A stretch of DNA of 60,000 nucleotides from Tubulanus polymorphus (Eukaryota > Nemertea > Palaeonemertea > Tubulaniformes > Tubulanidae), in the NCBI RefSeq assembly GCF_964204645.1, contig NC_134032.1, positions 8,800,275-8,860,274 of the forward strand, read 5' to 3'. The position numbers were made by a program, and so were the translations under genes. The notes beneath the pieces are model-generated. The model saw nothing but the letters and a program-made list of their open reading frames with translations, was not told the DNA's origin and made no database searches. Below are positions 35,691-48,221 of this stretch, in pieces (position 1 is the stretch's first letter; every line of letters begins with the position of its first letter).

Positions 35691-37914
35691 ATTCTATACG
35701 GATAGGTGTAATCTGCCCCCTGGAGGTAATTTCATAATCATACCGACTGCAAAATAATGCCTATAATAGCGTAGTTTCCATGTCCGGACACTACGGGATC
35801 CAGTTTTACGAATCAAAAATAATTTCGCTGCGGCAAGAGTAATAACCACAATTCAGAGACACCGATGATTCGTACACTATTCCACGATCGTGTCCCTTGA
35901 TCAACCATCTCAAGCCGTAATCCGCAAACAACCAATTAGTCAATTAAGTAATTAATGGATTTCGAAACTCGCGCGGGGTGCTCGCCGTCTGCCGGCTGGA
36001 GGGCGGAGTCATGTTATCAATTATTTTGACGAATGATAATTATCATCATTATTATCATCGTATTATCAGCGTCTAGATCCTTGAAAGACTGAGCCCGTTT
36101 GGCACTTAAAACCTAGGTTATTTTTGGGATCGGTATCGTCTTAAAGGAAATTCAGTTTTATAATTCAATTCGCACCGGATGAGCATGATAGGAGTCTTCA
36201 AAGTGGTCCCTGGTGTTTTTCAATTTATCTTCGTTTTGCAGAACTTTTCAGAGGACCCGGTTCAAACGAGGGATTAAAAAAAAAACGGCTGATTTTCGAT
36301 GAGCTGGTCTAGAGTCGATTTTGAATATCGGCCTAGCCTCAAATTTGTTGAATAAGTTTGATGCTATGGTATAAATTAGTTCATTTTTAATGTCTTCTTT
36401 ACTCAAGAACCAGGGACCAGTCGCATAGTAATCGCTTAGATTTAAAGCCAGGCTTAAGACCAACTTAGTTCCATAGCTAATCTGACAACTAAAGACTAGT
36501 CTTAATATTTAAGACCACTTTCGGACTTACGTCTAGTAAACCACTGCGCAACTAGGCCCAGGTTTTAACTGAGATCCTGCTCTATTCAGTCATTGGATAA
36601 TATACCTGACCCTTTGAGTAATAGATCTATATCTTAGGGCTGGCTTATGTCGACAAGCAACCCGACGCCTACCGACGCAACTGGGTTTATCGCCGAATAA
36701 CTTGTCGACATAAGCCTGCCTTTACGGGTTTGAAATTGTGTAATCAAGTTAAGAAATATTCTTCAAAAGGATGCTTGTGGGTTGAATAGCTTTCTGTGGG
36801 CCTAACTAATAATCTATCCGGCTGTGTGGTTGCAGATTGTGCGTACTTCAATTTGAACAGAAAATTCTGTAAATTCGACCGCCGATCACACAACCATATA
36901 TCTGTACTTTGTTTTCCGCGATTTCAAAAACAAACCCCCTGTTTCACTCCCGGCAGGTGCGGTGGCTTTTTTACGGGACACCAAATCATAACAGATCTAA
37001 CCAAATCTACCAATAAGATAAATAACATCCATACAATCCCTATTTTAAGATCAGAGAAAAAAATTAAAAAAGAATCCTCGCGAGATTCTTCAATTACTGA
37101 AATGATACTTCGATGCCTTGTATCCACGAATACTAGCTTAAACGCACGGATCTTTGTCGCTATTTTGGGATCCTTGTGGGTGTCGGCGTATAGAAATGAT
37201 ATTGAGTTAAAAGGTAACCCGAATCATCGTTAGGATCGTAGAGTCCTGCTATCCTACTATTTTTGAAGCGAATGTATTTTCTAACAATCCGTACGGGGTC
37301 TCAATAAATTCAGATCACCCGGTCACTGGGGGTCCATAGCTTTTATGGAGGGTAGCGAAATGTCTTTAAACGGCGGCTAAATCCTCGATGAAATTTGAGA
37401 GTTTGGAGCCTTGTCCTCTTAAGGCAATTCCACACTGTCCGGGGTCCCCATCAATTAGGACAGCAGCGGTATTTGAGTCGTAAATCGGCCGCCGACTCCA
37501 GGAGTTACATCGAATCACCCCCACCGGCGGATTAAAGCGGGTAAACAGGTAGTTATACAGCAGAGTAAACATACATGTATAAATTATAGGTTCAATTAGT
37601 CGTGGACGATCGGCGATCGCCCCGGCTATTGTTAGCGGATTGGCCAATCAGAAACGGCCGATGAGACTGCACCGCTCTGACCATCAAAAACCACCTATAG
37701 CCACTTGAGGTCCATTCGATATCGAACCCCCGTACTCAGGTACAGATATCTAACCGAACGAGAGATTTTCGAGAAAATAAATCGGCAAGAATTAGAAAAT
37801 CAACTCGAAATATTCGACGGCCAGCGCGAGTTCGTTATCTGAGAAATTCGTTTCCAGAATTTCTGCCGGAAAGTTTGATAATTCTGCGAATAATTTGCTA
37901 AACCAGGACGAAAG
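35691..37914. other. Intergenic upstream of the zinc-finger gene
   Basis: No exon is supported; the 145-residue frame at 36796-37233 has no domain and odd composition. It contains a short foldback (36649-36719) and another MITE-like stretch (36430-36560, GACTAGTCTTAA phrases). The last few hundred bases should hold the promoter and 5' UTR of the zinc-finger gene, without a visible TATA box. Confidence 0.4.
36649..36719. mobile_element. Short 71-bp foldback
   Basis: GGCTTATGTCGACAAG (36652-36667) and its exact complement CTTGTCGACATAAGCC (36701-36716) enclose a GC-rich loop. The inverted repeat extends to about 20 bp with one mismatch. It has no coding capacity. Confidence 0.7.
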
Positions 37915-40900
37915 ATGTCGACTGAATCGACGCGACTGTCGCCCGGTGAAGAATACGTCGGATTTGCGAAAAAGAAAAAAGTAAAAGTTCTCTTTCATAA
38001 AGAAAAAAGCGGCGACGATTCGATAAAAGGTACGTGCGATTTTGATTAGCGATTTACTACTCTGGATCTTCGAGATCTTCGTTTTGAATTCCATTTATAT
38101 CACAAGATCCGCAGGGAATAGATAAAGATATAAAATCCCAAACTTGCAGATAGAAAAATATTTCTTTTTATTCGAAAAATCGTTAGGAACCACCCGAAAT
38201 ATTATTTCAAACAATTTAAGAAAAAACAGTCTTTATCTTTCTAATCAGTGGGATATTACATCGTTCTCGTGTAGAGCGTGCCGACCCTATTGGTTCTGGA
38301 ATAAGGCACCTTCGCGATAATAGAATTTCGAAAACGTATCCTTAAAGTCGTTTTATTTTAGAAATGCATTCGGTTATTATTCCTTTACGAAGTTTTAGGG
38401 CTGAACGGCATTTAAAGTTGACCTTATGTACTTTTTCGATTTTTAATTCAATCGATTTCTTTGTGGAAGTCATATAGCTGATTTGTGATGGTTGAAGTTC
38501 CTTGGAGCTATTTTCAAAAGTCGAACATAGCACTGAATACGGTAGATTTGATGATCAAATTGAGCTTGAATAGAAACGTTGATTTCATAGTGAATGAAAT
38601 TTATCTTATTTTACAAGTGAAACACTTTGTAAAGAAGGCTTTGATAAATTGATTCGAAGCCGTTGCGATTCGAAGCGATGAGTTGCGTATTAGATGACTA
38701 CAGAATTTCTTACTCTGCGAGAAGTTTCTTCGTAGAGTTTTATTTCATTCAATAATAGTTCAGTCAATGAAATTCATTTCTTTTAGGCAGAGCTATTCCG
38801 CATTCAAAACCGGTTTAGAAATACAAACTTGTTAAACAAATTCGAAATTCCATATGCATCAATTTCTTTTTGAAACAAGACTGCGGATACTTAATTTTTT
38901 CAATAATTTCTTTCTTTCTTTCTTAGTAAAACTGATAATAAAGTGATATTAATTGCTTTCTCTAAGTTTTTTTAAATCAGTAACATTTTGCTCCCTACAG
39001 TTTTGCTGCGGCTTTCGTTTGAACACAGTGTATAAGGCCTTATTTTCGTAACTTTCTTTGCAATTTTTCACCCAAACGTACCGGAGGCTTTCGCTTTATT
39101 AAACTGTAATAATTTCTCCCCAAAAAAATCGAAAATCAGATCGAAATTCAAAATCTTTAAAATCTAATTACAAGTGAATTCGTGAAACTCCCACCGAATT
39201 TCGCCGTAAATTAAGTACAAGTTGACACCTGGTGACGTTGATTGAACTGTTTATATTACGATTCGTCCGAATTTGTTCTTCTTTCAAATGCTGAACATCG
39301 AACGAAAATCGAAATCCAAACGCGACTCGTCACCGACCGTTGTGTGGACGTATCCTGAATTTGCCTAGGGGTATTAGTTTTGAAATTACCCCAAAGTCTA
39401 ACATACATATGTCATCTTTCCCCTCTTAGATAGAAATAGATATGTGCGCATTTCCTTATTTTTGACGTACAAAACACGACTGTTTTTCTTTTCTTTCTAC
39501 GTCGCAGGTGACAAGTCAAAGAGGGTAAACTATACTATGTATTGCATGAAATGTGTTTTTTAATGTTTAAGACATCTACTCCACGAATGCCCCGATCTTT
39601 TTGATTGAAGAACTTTTAACGAGGTTCAATAGAATTTGTCCAATCTCCTAGGGCAGGACTTTTTAGTCCACCAACCCTATACTCAGACCGGGTAATTTCG
39701 ACAGCCGATTTTACGGACCACGTTAAAACTGCAAGCCTGCTGGGGCTGGTTTTATGGATCATTTGGTCGGAGAGAAACTGCGTAAATTGCAGGGAAAGAT
39801 GGAAACAAGAGACGGCAACATGTTTCCGAGCGTTTCACAGTGGCGATTATGAGAAACGATAAACATGATTTCCGGAACGAATTTTCTGAGATTAAACATT
39901 TTTTTACGTGTTTCTGCGCATAGTTAAAGCTGTCCTATAAAACCGGGTCTAAGTCGGAACTAGTTGATAAACCCACTCAGAGGTTTGTTTCCTAATTCTC
40001 GACCTGCCCCATGATTAATTCATCTGCCTATCAACCTTGCTAATTAGCTGAAATTATTCATTAGGCGATGGCAGTAATTAATAAGTTCAGTAATTGACAG
40101 TAAGGTCCCTGTGAGCGATCGGTGACCAGCAGTCTGTGCGCGCCGTCGCAGGAAATATCGCTAAAAACACAGATCAATTTGAAATTCATGGAGGACATTT
40201 CAACACTTAATGAACTCTAGCAGAGATCGCTGTGAAACGATACCACAATAGTAGTATACTTGTATATGAAACAACAAACAAGTTTTGTTCTGCGTTATTA
40301 TCGTTTTCAAAACTCCCTAATCATCCCTCATAATGCCAACTAAAACTCCCCGACTCTCCGCTCACCTTGCCAAACTCGATTAATCGATTTATCGATATCC
40401 GTGATACTGGAAGATGACTTAATTTCAAAATAACTGATTAGATATCTTAATGAGAAAAATTTCAAAAACTTCAATGCAAATCTGATAATCTGAAATCAGA
40501 AAACTCCTTGTATTTCCAAGTCAAACTATTCAGGCCCGTGGGGGGGGGGGGGCAGGGGAGTGAACGCGTGATCAGAATACCAGATATATCGAAACCAAAA
40601 AGTAGAGCTGACCTCGCATCAAACTTCGAGCCCTCACCGCTATATACAAGTCGATTTTGAATTCAATGTACTTTCTTCATACAATTTGGTACAATACAAT
40701 TTTATATATACAATTCATTTCTTGAATTATCTTTTGTTACAATTGCGTACGAATCGGAAATGTAATTCGGATTTTATTTCGTTTTTGTTACGCAAAGTAA
40801 AAAAAAAAAGCAGGGCTAGGGGTTAATTTGTATCTCTACATTCTACGGAAAAGTGCCATTTTACATTTTTCAACTGAAGTCAATTCGATGAAGTCACCCG

Positions 40901-43900
40901 AGTCCGAACAATGGCGCGGCACGTGGGGCGATTTGTTCAAGCACGGTTTAACTAAGCGGTTTGCATCATACGTCCCGTTGAAATGAAACCTTCCGGGCAA
41001 ATACGGTCGTTGCGTAATTACACCGATAGAGTCAACTGGGATTACTAGCCGAGAGAGGTGTCAGGCTTACTCTTGACAATTCAATACCGGCCGCCGTTGT
41101 GTTGATGAAATAGCGGTGGTTTATAGGCGTGCGCTCTGTGAACGCTCTCATGCTCTCCCGATCGAGAGAGGCGGTTAATGAATTATAGAAACACCGAGTA
41201 GGTAAACACGCCGTAAGATCGGCATCCTTCGGGAATTGTAGTTGTTACAAGTGCGCGGCGGACCACCTGTCCACTTTCAACACGTAACACCTCGACGCTA
41301 AGTGTTAGAGTTAATATTTTCTTCCGGGTTATTGAAAGTTGTTTGGTAATATTTTGAAAGGTGTTTTCGAGTGGCGACTCCCCTCCCCCCTTATGTATCT
41401 CAATTTAGAGTAATTTGGTGGCAAAACATAAGCGACAATACGTTTGGTAAAAAGGCAGCTGCTCGAGTGGTTTGAATTAAGGAAGCTTTCGCTACGTTTA
41501 TGCGGCTTTTCGAAATCTGAATCTGGGAGTGGCTAGATCCCGGAAATCCCATTGTAGACCCAGTTTTACAGTTGCGAGTTAGAGTTAACTCTGAGTTAAA
41601 ATTAGTTCATTTTCATTTAGTCAACCCCGAATCAAATCTTAACACAGTGTTAAATCTTAACTGTGGAACTGGGTCCGTTAGAATGAATTCAATAACAACT
41701 AAAAGCAGAAAATTGCTTTGAATTAAATCCTTTAATAACTTTGAATGTTCCTACCATTGGAAGTGGATGTACGTTTATCTTATAAAAACCGGATTTTGGC
41801 AGCTGGCAGGACACGGACCCGCTTGTTACTCGGTACTATCGATAGTAAATGCAACTGCATTCTGCCTTATCCCTGCTAAACTACCGGACCCAGTTCCACA
41901 GTCGTGAGTGGCTGAGTTAAAACATTAAAAATGAACTAATTTTAACCCAGAGTTAACTCTAATTCACAACTGTGGAACTGGGTCCAGATGCCGTTATTCG
42001 ATGTCTTAACATCGATTTTCTTTAACCAGTTGACTAACGATTTAGCATGCACGTCCGGCATTTGGCAATCGCAAAATATTGAATGTTGAAACATATTTCT
42101 AATTCGATCTTTCGGTTTTCGTCTAAAAAATCATTTCTTGACAATGGTTTTTTAAGATGAAAATAAAAAAATTCGGATTCTCATAAATATATTTTAACCT
42201 TTCAATATTCTAACTTTTCGCGACTCATTGCGAATTGTTTTACCTCGACAAGGATTTAGCATTTTTTAAACGGATAATTTTTACAAAACTATGCAATCTT
42301 TCTTTCCTTCGCTGTTCCCCGTTTCTTAAAAGAACATCGAATTTAGTAGAACGACAAAAATATACGGGTCTAAACAAATAACGTTCGTTTTGGATTATTC
42401 GAACATAACGGTTCACGCGATACGTGACCGCCGGTCGTAATAGCGTACGGTTCTCCTTAGAAATTCAGTCGAGGTCGATGAATCATTAACGCGAGGCCGG
42501 CGCGTTTTGAAAAGCGCGAAGAAACGTTTATCTATAATCCCGGCCGAATTTCTAATGCGGGATGCGGATTAAATCTTCGCGAAGAGAAAAGAGAAAGTCG
42601 TCGGAACATCTGTCCAGGATTCGGGACTATATAGTTAATTGTCGTTCCCGTCAAAAGTAACGCTATTCGAACTCGGCGCTCGATTCGGCGTATGGCAATA
42701 AATGAAAACATTATCAACGTCACGCGACTTGCCGTTAACGTCTAATTGTTACGACGTGACGTGCGACAATGCGTCGGGTGGTTGTTTACGTTAGGTATTG
42801 TAGTGGCTTTTTAAAGAAGCCGCCCGCGCAACCACCTGTTTGATAGATGAATCTTGTTTGTGGCATTCCGCGCAGCGTCACAAAAACGTGGTTTGAAATG
42901 TGATGTTACAAAATTTTCTTCTTTTTTTTCAAACGATCAATATTTATTTCACTTTTCTTCATTTGATATTATCACATTTTTAATGTATTTTCTTATTGAT
43001 TTATTTTGTAAATATTTAACCTGAAAATGAATCATATCATATCAAGAAAAACGTTTAGTGAAAACAATTACGCGCGTCCTTAATTCGTCATGCATACGGT
43101 TTAGCTACGAGCAATTATCTAAAGATAGATAATTGCTCGTAGGTTCTAGCAAGACGTAAAAACGTATGATTAAATCAATAAAAACACAGATAGTTCATTG
43201 GACACGGAATAGATGTAATATGAATAAATAGATAGATGGATTATAGTGATTATATTGGTCTTTTATGTGAATTTGTAGTAAATGACGAAACGAGTAGTAA
43301 CACACGCGGCGCCCAATTTAGCGATAATATATTGTTTAGTTTCTCTGTAAATAGCAACCAGTCCTCTTTAAAAAAAGGATCTGCTTTCGTTCCTGTCAGT
43401 TAACGCAGGTAACGGACAACTGACAAGGCACATTAAAAACGTCGATTCCGTAACAAGGTCTGCAGAACCTTCGAGCTGAGATTTATTTTACAACGGACCA
43501 AGAATTAATTCCCTTTGATTTCAAAATTCTGGTTTTCTGATTTCAGGAGAGGGTAATGCCATTTCCGGTTATGGCGGAAGTTATAAATCGTCTTCGTCCG
43601 CGGCGATATTTGAAACGTCACGCGACTCCGTGATAAGTGAAGTACATGGCACACCGCAAGGCGGCGACACAGTATGCGACCGTACGGTCTTCACATCACC
43701 TGATTCGGGTGTGTCATCGGCGGACGGACTCACTCCGATTAAAACGACGGATCATTCCGCATTTTCTCACGTGAAACATAACCGCCAGTCTTCATCTCAG
43801 GAATCGATTCCCGCGGGGTCTTTTCAACACGGTCCATCGTTTCCGCGGCCTCCTAGCAGCGCTAGTTACTGCCATGTGCAGCCCCATATAGCCTATTCAC

Positions 43901-46328
43901 TACCACCCCCTATGGGTATCATACCAAACTACTTCCTGGCGCATCAAATATCACCATTTCAGTATACCTCGTTCATAAACTACGGGTATTCGATGTACCA
44001 TCGCTGTCTACAAGACGGCATCCGTACACGACCGCCAGGTGGGGCGATTGCTAACGAAACCACTGCGCCACCACACTGGAAATATTCGCACCATGATTCA
44101 ACGCTAGAGGGCGACGATAGCGTCGACGGTCCGATAAGCTCGGGATCGTCTCCGGAAACAGCCGACGACGACGACCGAGACTCGCCGATCATTGTAGATG
44201 ACGATTACTCGCCGTTGATTTACGCCAAAAACAAACAATCGACGCCAGACGATATCAGTTCTTCTAGTGACTCGCAGAGGGCGCTCGCATTCGAATCCCG
44301 ACTTACCTCGACCCCGATGCGCGAAACACCGGAGCGCCTGGCTACGAAACCGAAACAATTAGAACTAACAGTGGCGACGTCTATGAACGAAACCTCGAAA
44401 ACCAGCGACAGTTCCGAAAACTCTGAATCGAGCGCCAGTAATAGCGAGTTACAACACGCAATTAACTTATGGCAGCCGTTGAGTGACAATGAACGAGGCG
44501 TCCGGCAAATTAGCGCAATGCCTGTCGGGATGTTCTTGCCACTCGTTTCGAACCATCACCAGACGGCACCACTGACCGGAAGCAGTGCGATTTCACAGAA
44601 GCCGCCGCAGCCGAAGAAATACAAATGCGACGTGTGCGACAAAGCATTTTCCAGAAGCAATACTTTGGTCACTCATAAAGTAAGTGTCTACGATCACTCA
44701 AGATTGGAGAGTAAATCATAAGGGTGATTTGAGGATTTCATTGGGGAGGGTATATGGAGGAAGCCATCTTTTATGAATGGGTCTATAGGGGTAATTCGAT
44801 GATATCATCGGGGGATTATATATGGAGGCTGCATCATTTCTCACAATTCCCTTAGAAATGTTGCGTGTTTTCAGAAGTTGTGTTTCTATTTTCAGCGCAT
44901 ACACACCGGCGCCAAGCCGTTCTCCTGCGACCAGTGCGGCCGCGCGTTCCGACAACCGGGCAACCTGACCAGACACAAAATGACGCACACTTCTCACAAA
45001 CCGTACGTGTGCACCGTGTGCGCTAAAGCGTTCAACCGCGCGTCGAACTTACAGACTCACATGCGAACGCACACCAACTACAGGCCGTTCGTCTGCCCGT
45101 ACTGCGGTAAAGGATTCCACCAGAAAATCGATATGAAAATACACTGTTACACGCATACAGGTATTAACCCCTCTCCTACCTGACTCAACAACGCGATCAG
45201 TTCTTCTCAAATTAACCAAAATTTGATTCTTTAACCGAAGAAAATAAACCCCTTTGACGAGACGAGTTCATTCAGCTTATCCAGCTCAATTATTTCACTC
45301 AGCTTTAATAGATGCTTTAATTCCTACGTTTAAGTAACGTGATATCATTTTCATTTGAATATCACTTTTTGCAATCAAATTTTTATTCGAATTGGAAGCT
45401 GTTCTCGAAAAGGAAACTTTGTGGTGAAACGACCTATTTCTCAACGTCAATAGCGAAAGCAGACTTAGATACTGTTCTAAATCTAATTCCAGGGGTTTTA
45501 TATTACAATATGAACTTATTTAACTCCCGAGCCAGTTTCAAAGCGCTGATTTGAGATTTAACTTTGAGGTTTTTAAGCAGTTGAAATGAAAACTACGTCG
45601 TTCACTACAGTTTCTAGATATCTGAAAACGAATTCAACCAACTCATTCAAACATTTCTTTAGCTATATTTCGTGTAATACGAATGTATATATTTCTTAAT
45701 TTGTTTCAGGCGAAAAGCCTCACAAATGTGGCGTTTGCGGAAAAGGTTTTAAACAGTTGACGCATCTGACCTACCACATGCGAACTCATTCCGATAAAAA
45801 GCCGTTCCATTGCCCGATCTGTGACCGAGGATTCAACCAGAAGGGGAACCTACAAACTCACATGGCCACTCATAATGACTCAGGTATATAAAAGATAACG
45901 ATTAAATTCATTTTTAAGTCCACGGGTCCGTATCAGCAAACGACTTCCCGTTCCAATGGGATTTGTTCCGTGTTAATTCGTTAAAACAACTAAAAAGGGC
46001 ATGCCGTGAAACGCTCCCCCCTTGCGCACCTCTAGAGCCGTGTCAGATGATATTGAGCTTGTAATGTCGTTAGGGATCAAGGAAAAATAGAGTATTCTTA
46101 GAAAATAAGTAGAAGCGAATAGCCACGCAAAAATGCCGCCCATTGCGTCCTGGCGTTTTCGCTCGATTTTGAATTTGAAAATAAAAAAAGACTTGAACCG
46201 GAACGGCCACACGAAAAAAATATCGATTCTTTGTAAGTCAATAAATAATCAATCGGTTCTATCTCTTCTTCCCTGTAGATGGCGCAATGGTGAACATTCC
46301 GGCGGTGACAGCGAGCACGCGGACCTAA
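37915..46328 (+). CDS. Six-finger C2H2 zinc-finger transcription factor
   Basis: Exons 37915-38029, 43547-44679, 44896-45160, 45710-45883 and 46279-46328 join in phase (1,0,1,1) to 578 residues, from ATG to TAA. Exon 1 ends with a lysine cluster ([14 protein letters not shown]), a plausible nuclear localisation signal. Residues 39-390 are Ser/Pro/Asp-rich and probably disordered, with an acidic patch [15 protein letters not shown]. Six C-x2-C ... H-x3-H fingers follow at about 395-560, joined by linkers such as HTGAKPF. Finger 4, [17 protein letters not shown], and the order of fingers resemble Fezf and Gfi1/Senseless proteins, which also have six. I saw no Eh1 (Fezf) or SNAG (Gfi1) repressor motif in exon 1, so I give no symbol. 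The role is inferred as sequence-specific DNA binding in the nucleus. The small last exon encodes an unrelated 17-residue tail. Confidence 0.85.
41557..41676. mobile_element. MITE, GACCCAGTTCCACAGTT family, copy 1
   Basis: It starts GACCCAGTTTTACAGTTG and ends AACTGTGGAACTGGGTCC. The interior AGAGTTAACTCT and TTAAAATTAGTTCATTTT is shared with copy 2. About 120 bp. Confidence 0.7.
41886..41985. mobile_element. MITE, GACCCAGTTCCACAGTT family, copy 2
   Basis: It is 100 bp, starting GGACCCAGTTCCACAG and ending CTGTGGAACTGGGTCC. The interior is inverted relative to copy 1 (AATGAACTAATTTTAA, AGAGTTAACTCT). TGTGGAACTRG phrases near 14090-14130 may be decayed relatives. Confidence 0.75.
43105..43142. 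repeat. Perfect 16-bp hairpin in the zinc-finger intron
   Basis: CTACGAGCAATTATCT (43105-43120), a 6-nt loop AAAGAT, then the exact complement AGATAATTGCTCGTAG. The stem is too short for a standard microRNA precursor. It may be a tiny foldback or a protein-binding dyad. Confidence 0.7.
44735..44835 (-). repeat. ~62-bp intronic repeat in the zinc-finger gene
   Basis: GAGGAAGCCATCTTTTATGA, CTATAGGGGTAATTCGATGA, TATCATCGGGGG and GGAGGCTGCATCATTTCTC are the reverse complement of the GACATCATC family that fills introns of the EF-hand-like gene. This is the only copy seen in this gene, in the 216-bp intron 2. Confidence 0.5.
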
Positions 46329-47097
46329 TATAGCCGACCTTTTTAACGAATGCACTGCCTTTAAATGGCACGATTGTGGCAACATTGTCTCGTCATTGAA
46401 GTTCAATACGAAAAACCGTTGGAATCGAATAGGAAAACCGGTGTTACGTCATATAGAATACATTTGCATGTATTTGCATATATAATGAGGCGCAGATTTT
46501 GCTTGGTTGGTTCTTCGAATCCCGATTAAAGGATAACTCGAAATGTTAGTTTTTTTCTTTAAATTATAAGTGATGATGTAAATATTTTGAATATTGTAAA
46601 CATTGTGAAAAAACACATATCTTCTAACTTCACACGATTGAATATAGATATTCTTGATTCTTTTTATCCCGCAATTTATCATGTTATTAAATAACTTGGA
46701 AAACAAATATCGATAGTTGCTTTCATTTTATTTGATATTCAATTTTTGATATTTTGATCTTAAAATAGGGATTGTCCCTGTTATTTATTTGGTTGATAAA
46801 TATCGTTTGATATTTTGATTGAGTGTCCCTTACAGACCCACCACACCTGACGGGAGCGAAACAGGAGGTTTGATTTTGAAATCGGAAATCGACGTACAGA
46901 TATAGTTGTGTGATTGGCGGTCGTGTTCACAGAATTTTTTAACATTACCTGTACCTCAGATTGTCCCGCCAGATGGCACCACTTGAACCTTACACGAATC
47001 AGCATTTTCGATTGACTTTCACCTAAATTCTAGCCCCATACAACTGAGGTTGGACAAACCACGCCTATGGCAAATTGGGACAAAATCTAACTTTTTT
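46329..47097. other. Intergenic between zinc-finger gene and GPCR cluster
   Basis: It includes the 3' UTR of the zinc-finger gene and the cluster-type SINE (46495-46740). At 46960-47060, GTCCCGCCAGATGGC and TAGCCCCATACAACTG match sequence at 53015 and 59210, so duplication of cluster flanks reaches this far left. Confidence 0.45.
46495..46740 (+). mobile_element. Cluster-associated SINE, copy 1
   Basis: A truncated tRNA-like head (TTCTTCGAATCCCGATT) is followed by an AT-rich body with CTAACTTCACACGATTGAAT. It is related to copies at 52590 and 58885. Confidence 0.5.
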
Positions 47098-47460
47098 CTA
47101 TAATTTGGCCTCAAATCTAGTTAATTTGGAAGCATGTAAATTTTTGAGCGAAAACGAATGAAGAAGTGTTACCAATGTCCAGTTTAGGCTGGCCTTTGGG
47201 TGGAACTTCGTCAGTGGGGGTTCCTTCGTCCCCTGAATAACATAGTGCCATTTAAAACGATTAAACCAAATAGGCCACTTAATGTGCGCACCACGCCTTG
47301 TAATGTATGGCCAATGGGCCGGGCAATTCAGGAATACAATATGACTGGGGCCTAGAAAGTGAACGAAATGGCTGCAAAAACCAAGTAGCGCAATGGACAC
47401 CATCAACCATATTGATAGTAACTTTTTGGGCCGGGTGTAGCTGGTTCCAATTTGCATAAG
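47098..47460 (-). pseudogene. GPCR fragment (TM4 to extracellular loop 2)
   Basis: On the minus strand it encodes PKKLLSIWLMVSIALLGFCS through the loop-2 motif FLNCPAHWPYI and then HYVI, after which homology stops. It has no start, TM1-3 or TM6-7. Over about 190 bp it differs from the intact receptor at 50662-51711 at only a handful of positions (for example GTGGCC-AATGTGCGC versus TTATGCGCGC), which points to a recent copy or gene conversion. Confidence 0.8.
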
Positions 47461-47699
47461 TCATGAATGTGTTTGAATCTCAAGATATAAGACCAGTCTT
47501 ATAGCAAGACAGTTTTTGTCAATTGGTATCAGCAAGAAATTGCTTATACCCGTGCTTGTGTGTATTCAAATGACCCATATCTATAGACCTGGGGTTTAAC
47601 TGAGTTGACAAATAGAATGTTCGCAGCAATTGAATCAGACATTTTACACATACTTTAGCAATGAGCTTCTAAATTACTTAATGTAACGTTTGACTCAAC

Positions 47700-48160
47700 T
47701 GATATCTTTATTGTTTATTTTGACTATTTCAAAAGCTACTTTTCTAAATTCTAAATTCGTCACGAAATAGACCATAAAGTTTACTGATGAGTTTACTTAC
47801 GATAGAAAATCCCAACGCTATTTGTCTCATTGTGTCAATTCTAGGGATATGTTTGTAACCCATTAAACGGTCGATAAAACCAAAACCTTCACAAACAATA
47901 ACGAACGCCAAAACTACTGATACAACCATCCTCAAAACCCTCATTTCCCTTTGCGAAGATTAATCAGTTACACCGAGCTGTGAACGTCGAATAACCCGAC
48001 GGTAAAATGTCACCGAAATTAGAATAGAATTAAAGACACGGTGATTAAAATAAGAATAATAAAGAGGTCTATGATTTTCTCTCCGTTTCGCGTTGGCCAT
48101 TCAAATAACTAATGACTTTACCTATAGATATTTCATTTGCTATACGCCGCTGATGATTAG
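47700..48160 (-). pseudogene. GPCR pseudogene with internal deletion
   Basis: It retains the end of TM5/loop 3, TM6 (VVSVVLAFVIVCEGFGFIDR) and the first part of TM7 (RQIALGFSIV), where a frameshift breaks the DSSxNFIVY motif; a C-terminal tail follows out of frame. Just upstream (48060-48150) it runs directly into sequence homologous to the receptor 5' flank at 49370-49450, so TM1-TM4 have been deleted. Confidence 0.8.
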
Positions 48161-48221
48161 AACACTGCAATAATTTGAAATGGTCACTCATTTTAAGCAA
48201 TGCAGTTGATTTGGACTAATT

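Larger units (their letters stand above)
38030..43546. other. 5.5-kb first intron of the zinc-finger gene
   Basis: Such long first introns in transcription-factor genes often hold enhancers. GC-richer stretches at 40860-41300 and 42380-42880 stand out from the AT-rich remainder and would be the first candidates (inference). It also contains two related MITEs (41557, 41886), a G-run near 40543 and a perfect hairpin (43105-43142). No additional exon has phase support. Confidence 0.5.

Noticed and set aside
36796-37233. 145-residue frame in intergenic DNA
   Set aside because: It has no domain, mixed composition and no splice or UTR support.
39508-39524. 17-nt microexon in the first intron of the zinc-finger gene
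   Set aside because: The acceptor and donor look good, but inclusion leaves phase 0 while the next exon needs phase 1.
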